This document shows positions 34,430 to 48,028 of a stretch of DNA of 64,000 nucleotides, one piece after another. How positions within the stretch are numbered: position 1 is the stretch's first letter; every line of letters begins with the position of its first letter. Location of the stretch: the NCBI RefSeq assembly GCF_914767665.1, contig NC_059506.1:18205825-18269824 (forward strand), written 5' to 3'. Position numbers and translations under genes: made by a program. The notes beneath the pieces were generated by a model. It saw only the letters and a list, made by a program, of their open reading frames with translations, was not told where the DNA came from and made no database searches. The DNA is from Harmonia axyridis (taxonomy: Eukaryota; Arthropoda; Insecta; Coleoptera; Coccinellidae).

Positions 34430-34858
34430 ATGGCTATCTCCATTGATATCGAAAATATAATACAACTTTGTATCAAGAAAATGAAAAATCATGTGAAGCA
34501 GCAGAATTTGTTGAAAAAGGTTGTAGTTAAATTAATCTGGAAGAAAGTGCTCACATATAGAGAGAAAAATTATGAATTGATAAATACTAGGACTAACAAT
34601 AATGACATTTGTGTCACAGAAGAAACGAAACAAGCGGCAAAAAATACGAGAATGGATCAAATTAAGACGAAAGAATTGACAGAAAAATTAGATAAAGCTT
34701 ATGTGATGAAATATTTTCTTCAGAAGGCAGTTCAAGGCAGCAATGATTTGCAAACGACACGGGATATTTTAGCTAAATATTGCAATAATGAAGTGAATCC
34801 AGCTTTTCCAAGATGTCATTATTTCGTGCATAGGCTACCTAAACGAGCACTTAATTGA
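34430..34858 (+). CDS. Array ORF copy 21, 142 aa, V-subtype
   Basis: Val32, Glu85. A private C-to-A change lies in the leader near 34329. Confidence 0.6.
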   Translation: MAISIDIENIIQLCIKKMKNHVKQQNLLKKVVVKLIWKKVLTYREKNYELINTRTNNNDICVTEETKQAAKNTRMDQIKTKELTEKLDKAYVMKYFLQKAVQGSNDLQTTRDILAKYCNNEVNPAFPRCHYFVHRLPKRALN

Positions 34859-35789
34859 TTTCAATTGTTTTTTTTTAATATTACATTATATGAGAATTGT
34901 TATATTTTAAATTATTCTTAAATATATTTTATAATTTTTTGGGATCATAATTAAATAATTATTTTTATGTTTAGGTGTTTACTTTCTATTTGGTGAAATA
35001 ATTTATGAGGTATGAAGTATATACTCATTATTCAAGAATGATAAATTTAATAAACACAAGGGACTGAAACGAATGATTGGATTTTTTTTGAACATCTTCA
35101 ATTTTTCGAATATCAAATACTTTTGAAAATTTCCAATTTTTTTTCTGTCCATCATATTCTATTTTACTGAGCTTTTATTGGAAGTGAATCATACTTGGAA
35201 AAGTCGATTCACACCAAAAACATAAATAAGCTTACATGGAACGTTTCGATATAGCGTGCAACTCTAAGAAATTCAGATTTTTTTTCCAGAAACGAAAATT
35301 CCATTTGAACAAGATTTTGTTTAATCGTCTGTATATTCAATTATAGTTTATCAATAAGATAAGAATAAATCGATGGTTGAAGTCATCCTTCTCTCTATAA
35401 TATTCCTCATGATTTCTGTGTCATATCAATAAACAAGCGAATTCCAAATTCAAACATGAAAGGTCTCGAAAGTTCAGGTAGAATCAAACATGGTCTTATC
35501 AGTATATCGTATTACGAAGAGAAAGTCATTATACTGATAAGGATTCAGTAATCTTTCTTCTGTCATTGGGCATGTGCGGTATCTGAAAAACAACATCGCT
35601 TTCTAAATGGTGTGTCCATATTGTATATAATTTGGCTTTGGTGAACGTCTGACCTATTCATAGTGAGGACACGTGAGTAGAAAACAAGCAAGAACCATAG
35701 AATTCAATAACTTATTGAAAAATTCTTCTAGTGTGGTTTATTTAATTTGGGTGTTGGAGTTGATCAGACTATCTGACATAACATTGAAT

Positions 35790-36218
35790 ATGGCTATCTC
35801 CATTGATATCGAAAATATAATACAACTTTGTATCAAGAAAATGAAAAATCATGTGAAGCAGCAGAATTTGTTGAAAAAGGTGTTAGTTAAATTAATCTGG
35901 AAGAAAGTGCTCACATATAGAGAGAAAAATTATGAATTGATAAATACTAGGACTAACAATAATGACATTTGTGTCACAGAAGAAACGAAACAAGCGGCAA
36001 AAAATACGAGAATGGATCAATTTAAGACGAAAGAATTGACACAAAAATTAGATAAAGCTTATGTGATGAAATATTTTCTTCAGAAGGCAGTTCAAGGCAG
36101 CAATGATTTGCAAACGACACGGGATATTTTAGCTAAATATTGCAATAATGAAGTGAATCCAGCTTTTCCAAGATGTCATTATTTCGTGCATAGGCTACCT
36201 AAACGAGCACTTAATTGA
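35790..36218 (+). CDS. Array ORF copy 22, 142 aa, L-subtype with Phe78
   Basis: Leu32, Phe78, Gln85; an unbroken version of the type that carries the frameshift in copies 6 and 8. Confidence 0.6.
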   Translation: MAISIDIENIIQLCIKKMKNHVKQQNLLKKVLVKLIWKKVLTYREKNYELINTRTNNNDICVTEETKQAAKNTRMDQFKTKELTQKLDKAYVMKYFLQKAVQGSNDLQTTRDILAKYCNNEVNPAFPRCHYFVHRLPKRALN

Positions 36219-37149
36219 TTTTAATTGTTTTTTTTTAATATTACATTATATGAGAATTGTTATATTTTAAATTATTCTTAAATATATTTTATAATTTTTT
36301 GGGATCATAATTAAATAATTATTTTTATGTTTAGGTGTTTACTTTCTATTTGGTGAAATAATTTATGAGGTATGAAGTATATACTCATTATTCAAAAATG
36401 ATAAATTTAATAAACACAAGGGACTGAAACGAATGATTGGATTTTTTTTGAACATCTTCAATTTTTCGAATATCAAATACTTTTGAAAATTTCCAATTTT
36501 TTTTCTGTCCATCATATTCTATTTTACTGAGCTTTTATTTGAAGTGAATCATACTTGGAAAAGTCGATTCACACCAAAAACATAAATAAGCTTACATGGA
36601 ACGTTTCGATATAGCGTGCAACTCTAAGAAATTCAGATTTTTTTTCCAGAAACGAAAATTCCATTTGAACAAGATTTTGTTTAATCGTCTGTATATTCAA
36701 TTATAGTTTATCAATAAGATAAGAATAAATCGATGGTTGAAGTCATCCTTCTCTCTATAATATTCCTCATGATTTCTGTGTCATATCAATAAACAAGCGA
36801 ATTCCAAATTCAAACATGAAAGGTCTCGAAAGTTCAGGTAGAATCAAACATGGTCTTATCAGTATATCGTATTACGAAGAGAAAGTCATTATACTGATAA
36901 GGATTCAGTAATCTTTCTTCTGTCATTGGGCATGTGCGGTATCTGAAAAACAACATCGCTTTCTAAATGGTGTGTCCATATTGTATATAATTTGGCTTTG
37001 GTGAACGTCTGACCTATTCATAGTGAGGACACGTGAGTAGAAAACAAGCAAGAACCATAGAATTCAATAACTTATTGAAAAATTCTTCTAGTGTGGTTTA
37101 TTTAATTTGGGTGTTGGAGTTGATCAGACTATCTGACATAACATTGAAT

Positions 37150-37578
37150 ATGGCTATCTCCATTGATATCGAAAATATAATACAACTTTGTATCAAGAAA
37201 ATGAAAAATCATGTGAAGCAGCAGAATTTGTTGAAAAAGGTTGTAGTTAAATTAATCTGGAAGAAAGTGCTCACATATAGAGAGAAAAATTATGAATTGA
37301 TAAATACTAGGACTAACAATAATGACATTTGTGTCACAGAAGAAACGAAACAAGCGGCAAAAAATACGAGAATGGATCAAATTAAGACGAAAGAATTGAC
37401 AGAAAAATTAGATAAAGCTGATGTGATGAAATATTTTCTTCAGAAGGCAGTTCAAGGCAGCAATGATTTGCAAACGACACGGGATATTTTAGCTAAATAT
37501 TGCAATAATGAAGTGAATCCAGCTTTTCCAAGATGTCATTATTTCGTGCATAGGCTACCTAAACGAGCACTTAATTGA
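37150..37578 (+). CDS. Array ORF copy 23, 142 aa, V-subtype
   Basis: Val32, Glu85 and private Tyr91 to Asp. Confidence 0.6.
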   Translation: MAISIDIENIIQLCIKKMKNHVKQQNLLKKVVVKLIWKKVLTYREKNYELINTRTNNNDICVTEETKQAAKNTRMDQIKTKELTEKLDKADVMKYFLQKAVQGSNDLQTTRDILAKYCNNEVNPAFPRCHYFVHRLPKRALN

Positions 37579-38509
37579 TTTCAATTGTTTTTTTTTAATA
37601 TTACATTATATGAGAATTGTTATATTTTAAATTATTCTTAAATATATTTTATAATTTTTTGGGATCATAATTAAATAATTATTTTTATGTTTAGGTGTTT
37701 ACTTTCTATTTGGTGAAATAATTTATGAGGTATGAAGTATATACTCATTATTCAAGAATGATAAATTTAATAAACACGAGGGACTGAAACGAATGATTGG
37801 ATTTTTTTTGAACATCTTCAATTTTTCGAATATCAAATACTTTTGAAAATTTCCAATTTTTTTTCTGTCCATCATATTCTATTTTACTGAGCTTTTATTG
37901 GAAGTGAATCATACTTGGAAAAGTCGATTCACACCAAAAACATAAATAAGCTTACATGGAACGTTTCGATATAGCGTGCAACTCTAAGAAATTCAGATTT
38001 TTTTTCCAGAAACGAAAATTCCATTTGAACAAGATTTTGTTTAATCGTCTGTATATTCAATTATAGTTTATCAATAAGATAAGAATAAATCGATGGTTGA
38101 AGTCATCCTTCTCTCTATAATATTCCTCATGATTTCTGTGTCATATCAATAAACAAGCGAATTCCAAATTCAAACATGAAAGGTCTCGAAAGTTCAGGTA
38201 GAATCAAACATGGTCTTATCAGTATATCGTATTACGAAGAGAAAGTCATTATACTGATAAGGATTCAGTAATCTTTCTTCTGTCATTGGGCATGTGCGGT
38301 ATCTGAAAAACAACATCGCTTTCTAAATGGTGTGTCCATATTGTATATAATTTGGCTTTGGTGAACGTCTGACCTATTCATAGTGAGGACACGTGAGTAG
38401 AAAACAAGCAAGAACCATAGAATTCAATAACTTATTGAAAAATTCTTCTAGTGTGGTTTATTTAATTTGGGTGTTGGAGTTGATCAGACTATCTGACATA
38501 ACATTGAAT

Positions 38510-38938
38510 ATGGTTATCTCCATTGATATCGAAAATATAATACAACTTTGTATCAAGAAAATGAAAAATCATGTGAAGCAGCAGAATTTGTTGAAAAAGG
38601 TTGTAGTTAAATTAATCTGGAAGAAAGTGCTCACATATAGAGAGAAAAATTATGAATTGATAAATACTAGGACTAACAATAATGACATTTGTGTCACAGA
38701 AGAAACGAAACAAGCGGCAAAAAATACGAGAATGGATCAAATTAAGACGAAAGAATTGACAGAAAAATTAGATAAAGCTTATGTGATGAAATATTTTCTT
38801 CAGAAGGCAGTTCAAGGCAGCAATGATTTGCAAACGACACGGGATATTTTAGCTAAATATTGCAATAATGAAGTGAATCCAGCTTTTCCAAGATGTCATT
38901 ATTTCGTGCATAGGCTACCTAAACGAGCACTTAATTGA
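38510..38938 (+). CDS. Array ORF copy 24, 142 aa, V-subtype
   Basis: Val32, Glu85 and Ala2 to Val, shared only with copy 26 two units away. Confidence 0.6.
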   Translation: MVISIDIENIIQLCIKKMKNHVKQQNLLKKVVVKLIWKKVLTYREKNYELINTRTNNNDICVTEETKQAAKNTRMDQIKTKELTEKLDKAYVMKYFLQKAVQGSNDLQTTRDILAKYCNNEVNPAFPRCHYFVHRLPKRALN

Positions 38939-39869
38939 TTTTAATTGTTTTTTTTTAATATTACATTATATGAGAATTGTTATATTTTAAATTATTCTTA
39001 AATATATTTTATAATTTTTTGGGATCATAATTAAATAATTATTTTTATGTTTAGGTGTTTACTTTCTATTTGGTGAAATAATTTATGAGGTATGAAGTAT
39101 ATACTCATTATTCAAAAATGATAAATTTAATAAACACAAGGGACTGAAACGAATGATTGGATTTTTTTTGAACATCTTCAATTTTTCGAATATCAAATAC
39201 TTTTGAAAATTTCCAATTTTTTTTCTGTCCATCATATTCTATTTTACTGAGCTTTTATTTGAAGTGAATCATACTTGGAAAAGTCGATTCACACCAAAAA
39301 CATAAATAAGCTTACATGGAACGTTTCGATATAGCGTGCAACTCTAAGAAATTCAGATTTTTTTTCCAGAAACGAAAATTCCATTTGAACAAGATTTTGT
39401 TTAATCGTCTGTATATTCAATTATAGTTTATCAATAAGATAAGAATAAATCGATGGTTGAAGTCATCCTTCTCTCTATAATATTCCTCATGATTTCTGTG
39501 TCATATCAATAAACAAGCGAATTCCAAATTCAAACATGAAAGGTCTCGAAAGTTCAGGTAGAATCAAACATGGTCTTATCAGTATATCGTATTACGAAGA
39601 GAAAGTCATTATACTGATAAGGATTCAGTAATCTTTCTTCTGTCATTGGGCATGTGCGGTATCTGAAAAACAACATCGCTTTCTAAATGGTGTGTCCATA
39701 TTGTATATAATTTGGCTTTGGTGAACGTCTGACCTATTCATAGTGAGGACACGTGAGTAGAAAACAAGCAAGAACCATAGAATTCAATAACTTATTGAAA
39801 AATTCTTCTAGTGTGGTTTATTTAATTTGGGTGTTGGAGTTGATCAGACTATCTGACATAACATTGAAT

Positions 39870-40298
39870 ATGGCTATCTCCATTGATATCGAAAATATAA
39901 TACAACTTTGTATCAAGAAAATGAAAAATCATGTGAAGCAGCAGAATTTGTTGAAAAAGGTTGTAGTTAAATTAATCTGGAAGAAAGTGCTCACATATAG
40001 AGAGAAAAATTATGAATTGATAAATACTAGGACTAACAATAATGACATTTGTGTCACAGAAGAAACGAAACAAGCGGCAAAAAATACGAGAATGGATCAA
40101 ATTAAGACGAAAGAATTGACAGAAAAATTAGATAAAGCTTATGTGATGAAATATTTTCTTCAGAAGGCAGTTCAAGGCAGCAATGATTTGCAAACGACAC
40201 GGGATATTTTAGCTAAATATTGCAATAATGAAGTGAATCCAGCTTTTCCAAGATGTCATTATTTCGTGCATAGGCTACCTAAACGAGCACTTAATTGA
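39870..40298 (+). CDS. Array ORF copy 25, 142 aa, V-subtype
   Basis: Val32, Glu85, Ala2 retained; sits between the two Val2 copies. Confidence 0.6.
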   Translation: MAISIDIENIIQLCIKKMKNHVKQQNLLKKVVVKLIWKKVLTYREKNYELINTRTNNNDICVTEETKQAAKNTRMDQIKTKELTEKLDKAYVMKYFLQKAVQGSNDLQTTRDILAKYCNNEVNPAFPRCHYFVHRLPKRALN

Positions 40299-41229
40299 TT
40301 TCAATTGTTTTTTTTTAATATTACATTATATGAGAATTGTTATATTTTAAATTATTCTTAAATATATTTTATAATTTTTTGGGATCATAATTAAATAATT
40401 ATTTTTATGTTTAGGTGTTTACTTTCTATTTGGTGAAATAATTTATGAGGTATGAAGTATATACTCATTATTCAAGAATGATAAATTTAATAAACACGAG
40501 GGACTGAAACGAATGATTGGATTTTTTTTGAACATCTTCAATTTTTCGAATATCAAATACTTTTGAAAATTTCCAATTTTTTTTCTGTCCATCATATTCT
40601 ATTTTACTGAGCTTTTATTGGAAGTGAATCATACTTGGAAAAGTCGATTCACACCAAAAACATAAATAAGCTTACATGGAACGTTTCGATATAGCGTGCA
40701 ACTCTAAGAAATTCAGATTTTTTTTCCAGAAACGAAAATTCCATTTGAACAAGATTTTGTTTAATCGTCTGTATATTCAATTATAGTTTATCAATAAGAT
40801 AAGAATAAATCGATGGTTGAAGTCATCCTTCTCTCTATAATATTCCTCATGATTTCTGTGTCATATCAATAAACAAGCGAATTCCAAATTCAAACATGAA
40901 AGGTCTCGAAAGTTCAGGTAGAATCAAACATGGTCTTATCAGTATATCGTATTACGAAGAGAAAGTCATTATACTGATAAGGATTCAGTAATCTTTCTTC
41001 TGTCATTGGGCATGTGCGGTATCTGAAAAACAACATCGCTTTCTAAATGGTGTGTCCATATTGTATATAATTTGGCTTTGGTGAACGTCTGACCTATTCA
41101 TAGTGAGGACACGTGAGTAGAAAACAAGCAAGAACCATAGAATTCAATAACTTATTGAAAAATTCTTCTAGTGTGGTTTATTTAATTTGGGTGTTGGAGT
41201 TGATCAGACTATCTGACATAACATTGAAT

Positions 41230-41658
41230 ATGGTTATCTCCATTGATATCGAAAATATAATACAACTTTGTATCAAGAAAATGAAAAATCATGTGAAGCA
41301 GCAGAATTTGTTGAAAAAGGTTGTAGTTAAATTAATCTGGAAGAAAGTGCTCACATATAGAGAGAAAAATTATGAATTGATAAATACTAGGACTAACAAT
41401 AATGACATTTGTGTCACAGAAGAAACGAAACAAGCGGCAAAAAATACGAGAATGGATCAAATTAAGACGAAAGAATTGACAGAAAAATTAGATAAAGCTT
41501 ATGTGATGAAATATTTTCTTCAGAAGGCAGTTCAAGGCAGCAATGATTTGCAAACGACACGGGATATTTTAGCTAAATATTGCAATAATGAAGTGAATCC
41601 AGCTTTTCCAAGATGTCATTATTTCGTGCATAGGCTACCTAAACGAGCACTTAATTGA
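41230..41658 (+). CDS. Array ORF copy 26, 142 aa, V-subtype
   Basis: Val32, Glu85, Val2 as in copy 24. It does not match copy 7, its partner at a distance of 19 units, so it lies outside the large duplication. Confidence 0.6.
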   Translation: MVISIDIENIIQLCIKKMKNHVKQQNLLKKVVVKLIWKKVLTYREKNYELINTRTNNNDICVTEETKQAAKNTRMDQIKTKELTEKLDKAYVMKYFLQKAVQGSNDLQTTRDILAKYCNNEVNPAFPRCHYFVHRLPKRALN

Positions 41659-42589
41659 TTTCAATTGTTTTTTTTTAATATTACATTATATGAGAATTGT
41701 TATATTTTAAATTATTCTTAAATATATTTTATAATTTTTTGGGATCATAATTAAATAATTATTTTTATGTTTAGGTGTTTACTTTCTATTTGGTGAAATA
41801 ATTTATGAGGTATGAAGTATATACTCATTATTCAAGAATGATAAATTTAATAAACACAAGGGACTGAAACGAATGATTGGATTTTTTTTGAACATCTTCA
41901 ATTTTTCGAATATCAAATACTTTTGAAAATTTCCAATTTTTTTTCTGTCCATCATATTCTATTTTACTGAGCTTTTATTGGAAGTGAATCATACTTGGAA
42001 AAGTCGATTCACACCAAAAACATAAATAAGCTTACATGGAACGTTTCGATATAGCGTGCAACTCTAAGAAATTCAGATTTTTTTTCCAGAAACGAAAATT
42101 CCATTTGAACAAGATTTTGTTTAATCGTCTGTATATTCAATTATAGTTTATCAATAAGATAAGAATAAATCGATGGTTGAAGTCATCCTTCTCTCTATAA
42201 TATTCCTCATGATTTCTGTGTCATATCAATAAACAAGCGAATTCCAAATTCAAACATGAAAGGTCTCGAAAGTTCAGGTAGAATCAAACATGGTCTTATC
42301 AGTATATCGTATTACGAAGAGAAAGTCATTATACTGATAAGGATTCAGTAATCTTTCTTCTGTCATTGGGCATGTGCGGTATCTGAAAAACAACATCGCT
42401 TTCTAAATGGTGTGTCCATATTGTATATAATTTGGCTTTGGTGAACGTCTGACCTATTCATAGTGAGGACACGTGAGTAGAAAACAAGCAAGAACCATAG
42501 AATTCAATAACTTATTGAAAAATTCTTCTAGTGTGGTTTATTTAATTTGGGTGTTGGAGTTGATCAGACTATCTGACATAACATTGAAT

Positions 42590-43018
42590 ATGGCTATCTC
42601 CATTGATATCGAAAATATAATACAACTTTGTATCAAGAAAATGAAAAATCATGTGAAGCAGCAGAATTTGTTGAAAAAGGTGTTAGTTAAATTAATCTGG
42701 AAGAAAGTGCTCACATATAGAGAGAAAAATTATGAATTGATAAATACTAGGACTAACAATAATGACATTTGTGTCACAGAAGAAACGAAACAAGCGGCAA
42801 AAAATACGAGAATGGATCAATTTAAGACGAAAGAATTGACACAAAAATTAGATAAAGCTTATGTGATGAAATATTTTCTTCAGAAGGCAGTTCAAGGCAG
42901 CAATGATTTGCAAACGACACGGGATATTTTAGCTAAATATTGCAATAATGAAGTGAATCCAGCTTTTCCAAGATGTCATTATTTCGTGCATAGGCTACCT
43001 AAACGAGCACTTAATTGA
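42590..43018 (+). CDS. Array ORF copy 27, 142 aa, L-subtype with Phe78
   Basis: Leu32, Phe78, Gln85; partner of frameshifted copy 8 at 19 units but with an intact frame. Confidence 0.6.
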   Translation: MAISIDIENIIQLCIKKMKNHVKQQNLLKKVLVKLIWKKVLTYREKNYELINTRTNNNDICVTEETKQAAKNTRMDQFKTKELTQKLDKAYVMKYFLQKAVQGSNDLQTTRDILAKYCNNEVNPAFPRCHYFVHRLPKRALN

Positions 43019-43949
43019 TTTTAATTGTTTTTTTTTAATATTACATTATATGAGAATTGTTATATTTTAAATTATTCTTAAATATATTTTATAATTTTTT
43101 GGGATCATAATTAAATAATTATTTTTATGTTTAGGTGTTTACTTTCTATTTGGTGAAATAATTTATGAGGTATGAAGTATATACTCATTATTCAAAAATG
43201 ATAAATTTAATAAACACAAGGGACTGAAACGAATGATTGGATTTTTTTTGAACATCTTCAATTTTTCGAATATCAAATACTTTTGAAAATTTCCAATTTT
43301 TTTTCTGTCCATCATATTCTATTTTACTGAGCTTTTATTTGAAGTGAATCATACTTGGAAAATTCGATTCACACCAAAAACATAAATAAGCTTACATGGA
43401 ACGTTTCGATATAGCGTGCAACTCTAAGAAATTCAGATTTTTTTTCCAGAAACGAAAATTCCATTTGAACAAGATTTTGTTTAATCGTCTGTATATTCAA
43501 TTATAGTTTATCAATAAGATAAGAATAAATCGATGGTTGAAGTCATCCTTCTCTCTATAATATTCCTCATGATTTCTGTGTCATATCAATAAACAAGCGA
43601 ATTCCAAATTCAAACATGAAAGGTCTCGAAAGTTCAGGTAGAATCAAACATGGTCTCATCAGTATATCGTATTACGAAGAGAAAGTCATTATACTGATAA
43701 GGATTCAGTAATCTTTCTTCTGTCATTGGGCATGTGCGGTATCTGAAAAACAACATCGCTTTCTAAATGGTGTGTCCATATTGTATATAATTTGGCTTTG
43801 GTGAACGTCTGACCTATTCATAGTGAGGACACGTGAGTAGAAAACAAGCAAGAACCATAGAATTCAATAACTTATTGAAAAATTCTTCTAGTGTGGTTTA
43901 TTTAATTTGGGTGTTGGAGTTGATCAGACTATCTGACATAACATTGAAT

Positions 43950-44378
43950 ATGGCTATCTCCATTGATATCGAAAATATAATACAACTTTGTATCAAGAAA
44001 ATGAAAAATCATGTGAAGCAGCAGAATTTGTTGAAAAAGGTTGTAGTTAAATTAATCTGGAAGAAAGTGCTCACATATAGAGAGAAAAATTATGAATTGA
44101 TAAATACTAGGACTAACAATAATGACATTTGTGTCACAGAAGAAACGAAACAAGCGGCAAAAAATACGAGAATGGATCAAATTAAGACGAAAGAATTGAC
44201 AGAAAAATTAGATAAAGCTTATGTGATGAAATATTTTCTTCAGAAGGCAGTTCAAGGCAGCAATGATTTGCAAACGACACGGGATATTTTAGCTAAATAT
44301 TGCAATAATGAAGTGAATCCAGCTTTTCCAAGATGTCATTATTTCGTGCATAGGCTACCTAAACGAGCACTTAATTGA
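43950..44378 (+). CDS. Array ORF copy 28, 142 aa, V-subtype
   Basis: Val32, Glu85; counterpart of copy 9. Its upstream region has private changes near 43363 and 43656, the latter in the GATA hairpin. Confidence 0.6.
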   Translation: MAISIDIENIIQLCIKKMKNHVKQQNLLKKVVVKLIWKKVLTYREKNYELINTRTNNNDICVTEETKQAAKNTRMDQIKTKELTEKLDKAYVMKYFLQKAVQGSNDLQTTRDILAKYCNNEVNPAFPRCHYFVHRLPKRALN

Positions 44379-45309
44379 TTTCAATTGTTTTTTTTTAATA
44401 TTACATTATATGAGAATTGTTATATTTTAAATTATTCTTAAATATATTTTATAATTTTTTGGGATCATAATTAAATAATTATTTTTATGTTTAGGTGTTT
44501 ACTTTCTATTTGGTGAAATAATTTATGAGGTATGAAGTATATACTCATTATTCAAGAATGATAAATTTAATAAACACGAGGGACTGAAACGAATGATTGG
44601 ATTTTTTTTGAACATCTTCAATTTTTCGAATATCAAATACTTTTGAAAATTTCCAATTTTTTTTCTGTCCATCATATTCTATTTTACTGAGCTTTTATTG
44701 GAAGTGAATCATACTTGGAAAAGTCGATTCACACCAAAAACATAAATAAGCTTACATGGAACGTTTCGATATAGCGTGCAACTCTAAGAAATTCAGATTT
44801 TTTTTCCAGAAACGAAAATTCCATTTGAACAAGATTTTGTTTAATCGTCTGTATATTCAATTATAGTTTATCAATAAGATAAGAATAAATCGATGGTTGA
44901 AGTCATCCTTCTCTCTATAATATTCCTCATGATTTCTGTGTCATATCAATAAACAAGCGAATTCCAAATTCAAACATGAAAGGTCTCGAAAGTTCAGGTA
45001 GAATCAAACATGGTCTTATCAGTATATCGTATTACGAAGAGAAAGTCATTATACTGATAAGGATTCAGTAATCTTTCTTCTGTCATTGGGCATGTGCGGT
45101 ATCTGAAAAACAACATCGCTTTCTAAATGGTGTGTCCATATTGTATATAATTTGGCTTTGGTGAACGTCTGACCTATTCATAGTGAGGACACGTGAGTAG
45201 AAAACAAGCAAGAACCATAGAATTCAATAACTTATTGAAAAATTCTTCTAGTGTGGTTTATTTAATTTGGGTGTTGGAGTTGATCAGACTATCTGACATA
45301 ACATTGAAT

Positions 45310-45738
45310 ATGGCTATCTCCATTGATATCGAAAATATAATACAACTTTGTATCAAGAAAATGAAAAATCATGTGAAGCAGCTGAATTTGTTGAAAAAGG
45401 TGTTAGTTAAATTAATCTGGAAGAAAGTGCTCACATATAGAGAGAAAAATTATGAATTGATAAATACTAGGACTAACAATAATGACATTTGTGTCACAGA
45501 AGAAACGAAACAATCGGCAAAAAATACGAGAATGGATCAAATTAAGACGAAAGAATTGACAGAAAAATTAGATAAAGCTTATGTGATGAAATATTTTCTT
45601 CAGAAGGCAGTTCTAGGCAGCAATGATTTGCAAACGACACGGGATATTTTGGCTAAATATTGCAATAATGAAGTGAATCCAGCTTTTCCAAGATGTCATT
45701 ATTTCGTGCATAGGCTACCTAAACGAGCACTTAATTGA
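45310..45738 (+). CDS. Array ORF copy 29, 142 aa
   Basis: Leu25, Ser69, Leu102 and silent TTG114: exact counterpart of copy 10. Confidence 0.6.
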   Translation: MAISIDIENIIQLCIKKMKNHVKQLNLLKKVLVKLIWKKVLTYREKNYELINTRTNNNDICVTEETKQSAKNTRMDQIKTKELTEKLDKAYVMKYFLQKAVLGSNDLQTTRDILAKYCNNEVNPAFPRCHYFVHRLPKRALN

Positions 45739-46668
45739 TTTTAATTGTTTTTTTTTAATATTACATTATATGAGAATTGTTATATTTTAAATTATTCTCA
45801 AATATATTTTATAATTTTTTGGGATCAAAATTAAATAATTATTTTTATGTTTAGGTGTTTACTTTCTATTTGGTGAAATAATTTATGAGGTATGAAGTAT
45901 ATACTCATTATTCAAAAATGATGAATTCAATAAACACAAGGGACTGAAACGAATGATTGGATTTTTTTTGAACATCTTCAATTTTTCGAATATCAAATAC
46001 TTTTGAAAATTTCCGATTTTTTTCTGTCCATCATATTCTATTTTACTGAGCTTTTATTTGAAGTGAATCATACTTGGAAAAGTCGATTCATACCAAAAAC
46101 ATAAATAAGCTTACATGGAACGTTTCGATATAGCGTGCAACTCTAAGAAATTCAGATTTTTTTTCCAGAAACGAAAATTCCATTTGAACAAGATTTTGTT
46201 TAATCGTCTGTATATTCAATTATAGTTTATCAATAAGATAAGAATAAATCGATGGTTGAAGTCATCCTTCTCTCTATAATATTCCTCATGATTTCTGTGT
46301 CATATCAATAAACAAGCGAATTCCAAATTCAAACATGAAAGGTCTCGAAAGTTCAGGTAGAATCAAACATGGTCTTATCAGTATATCGTATTACGAAGAG
46401 AAAGTCATTATACTGATAAGGATTCAGTAATCTTTCTTCTGTCATTGGGCATGTGCGGTATCTGAAAAACAACATCGCTTTCTAAATGGTGTGTCCATAT
46501 TGTATATAATTTGGCTTTGGTGAACGTCTGACCTATTCATAGTGAGGACACGTGAGAAGAAAACAAGCAAGAACCATAGAATTCAATAACTTATTGAAAA
46601 ATTCTTCTAGTGTGGTTTATTTAATTTGGGTGTTGGAGTTGATCAGACTATCTGACATAACATTGAAT

Positions 46669-47097
46669 ATGGCTATCTCCATTGATATCGAAAATATAAT
46701 ACAACTTTGTATCAAGAAAATGAAAAATCATGTGAAGCAGCAGAATTTGTTGAAAAAGGTGTTAGTTAAATTAATCTGGAAGAAAGTGCTCACATATAGA
46801 GAGAAAAATTATGAATTGATAAATACTAGGACTAACAATAATGACATTTGTGTCACAGAAGAAACGAAACAAGCGGCAAAAAATACGAGAATGGATCAAA
46901 TTAAGACGAAAGAAGTGACAGAAAAATTAGATAAAGCTTATGTGATGAAATATTTTCTTCAGAAGGCAGTTCAAGGCAGCAATGATTTGCAAACGACACG
47001 GGATATTTTAGCTAAATATTGCAATAATGAAGTGAATCCAGCTTTTCCAAGATGTCATTATTTCGTGCATAGGCTACCTAAACGAGCACTTAATTGA
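46669..47097 (+). CDS. Array ORF copy 30, 142 aa
   Basis: Val83, counterpart of copy 11, including the T-run deletion upstream. Confidence 0.6.
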   Translation: MAISIDIENIIQLCIKKMKNHVKQQNLLKKVLVKLIWKKVLTYREKNYELINTRTNNNDICVTEETKQAAKNTRMDQIKTKEVTEKLDKAYVMKYFLQKAVQGSNDLQTTRDILAKYCNNEVNPAFPRCHYFVHRLPKRALN

Positions 47098-48028
47098 TTT
47101 TAATTGTTTTTTTTTAATATCACATTATATGAGAATTGTTATATTTTAAATTATTCTCAAATATATTTTATAATTTTTTGGGATCATAATTAAATAATTA
47201 TTTTTATGTTTAGGTGTTTACTTTCTATTTGGTGAAATAATTTATGAGGTATGAAGTATATACTCATTATTCAAAAATGATAAATTTAATAAACACAAGG
47301 GACTGAAACGAATGATTGGATTTTTTTTGAACATCTTCAATTTTTCGAATATCAAATACTTTTGAAAATTTCCAATTTTTTTTCTGTCCATCATATTCTA
47401 TTTTACTGAGCTTTTATTTGAAGTGAATCATACTTGGAAAAGTCGATTCATACCAAAAACATAAATAAGCTTACATGGAACGTTTCGATATAGCGTGCAA
47501 CTCTAAGAAATTCAGATTTTTTTTCCAGAAACGAAAATTCCATTTGAACAAGATTTTGTTTAATCGTCTGTATATTCAATTATAGTTTATCAATAAGATA
47601 AGAATAAATCGATGGTTGAAGTCATCCTTCTCTCTATAATATTCCTCATGATTTCTGTGTCATATCAATAAACAAGCGAATTCCAAATTCAAACATGAAA
47701 GGTCTCGAAAGTTCAGGTAGAATCAAACATGGTCTTATCAGTATATCGTATTACGAAGAGAAAGTCATTATACTGATGAGGATTCAGTAATCTTTCTTCT
47801 GTCATTGGGCATGTGCGGTATCTGAAAAACAACATCGCTTTCTAAATGGTGTGTCCATATTGTATATAATTTGGCTTTGGTGAACGTCTGACCTATTCAT
47901 AGTGAGGACACGTGAGTAGAAAACAAGCAAGAAACATAGAATTCAATAACTTATTGAAAAATTCTTCTAGTGTGGTTTATTTAATTTGGGTGTTGGAGTT
48001 GATCAGACTATCTGACATAACATTCAAT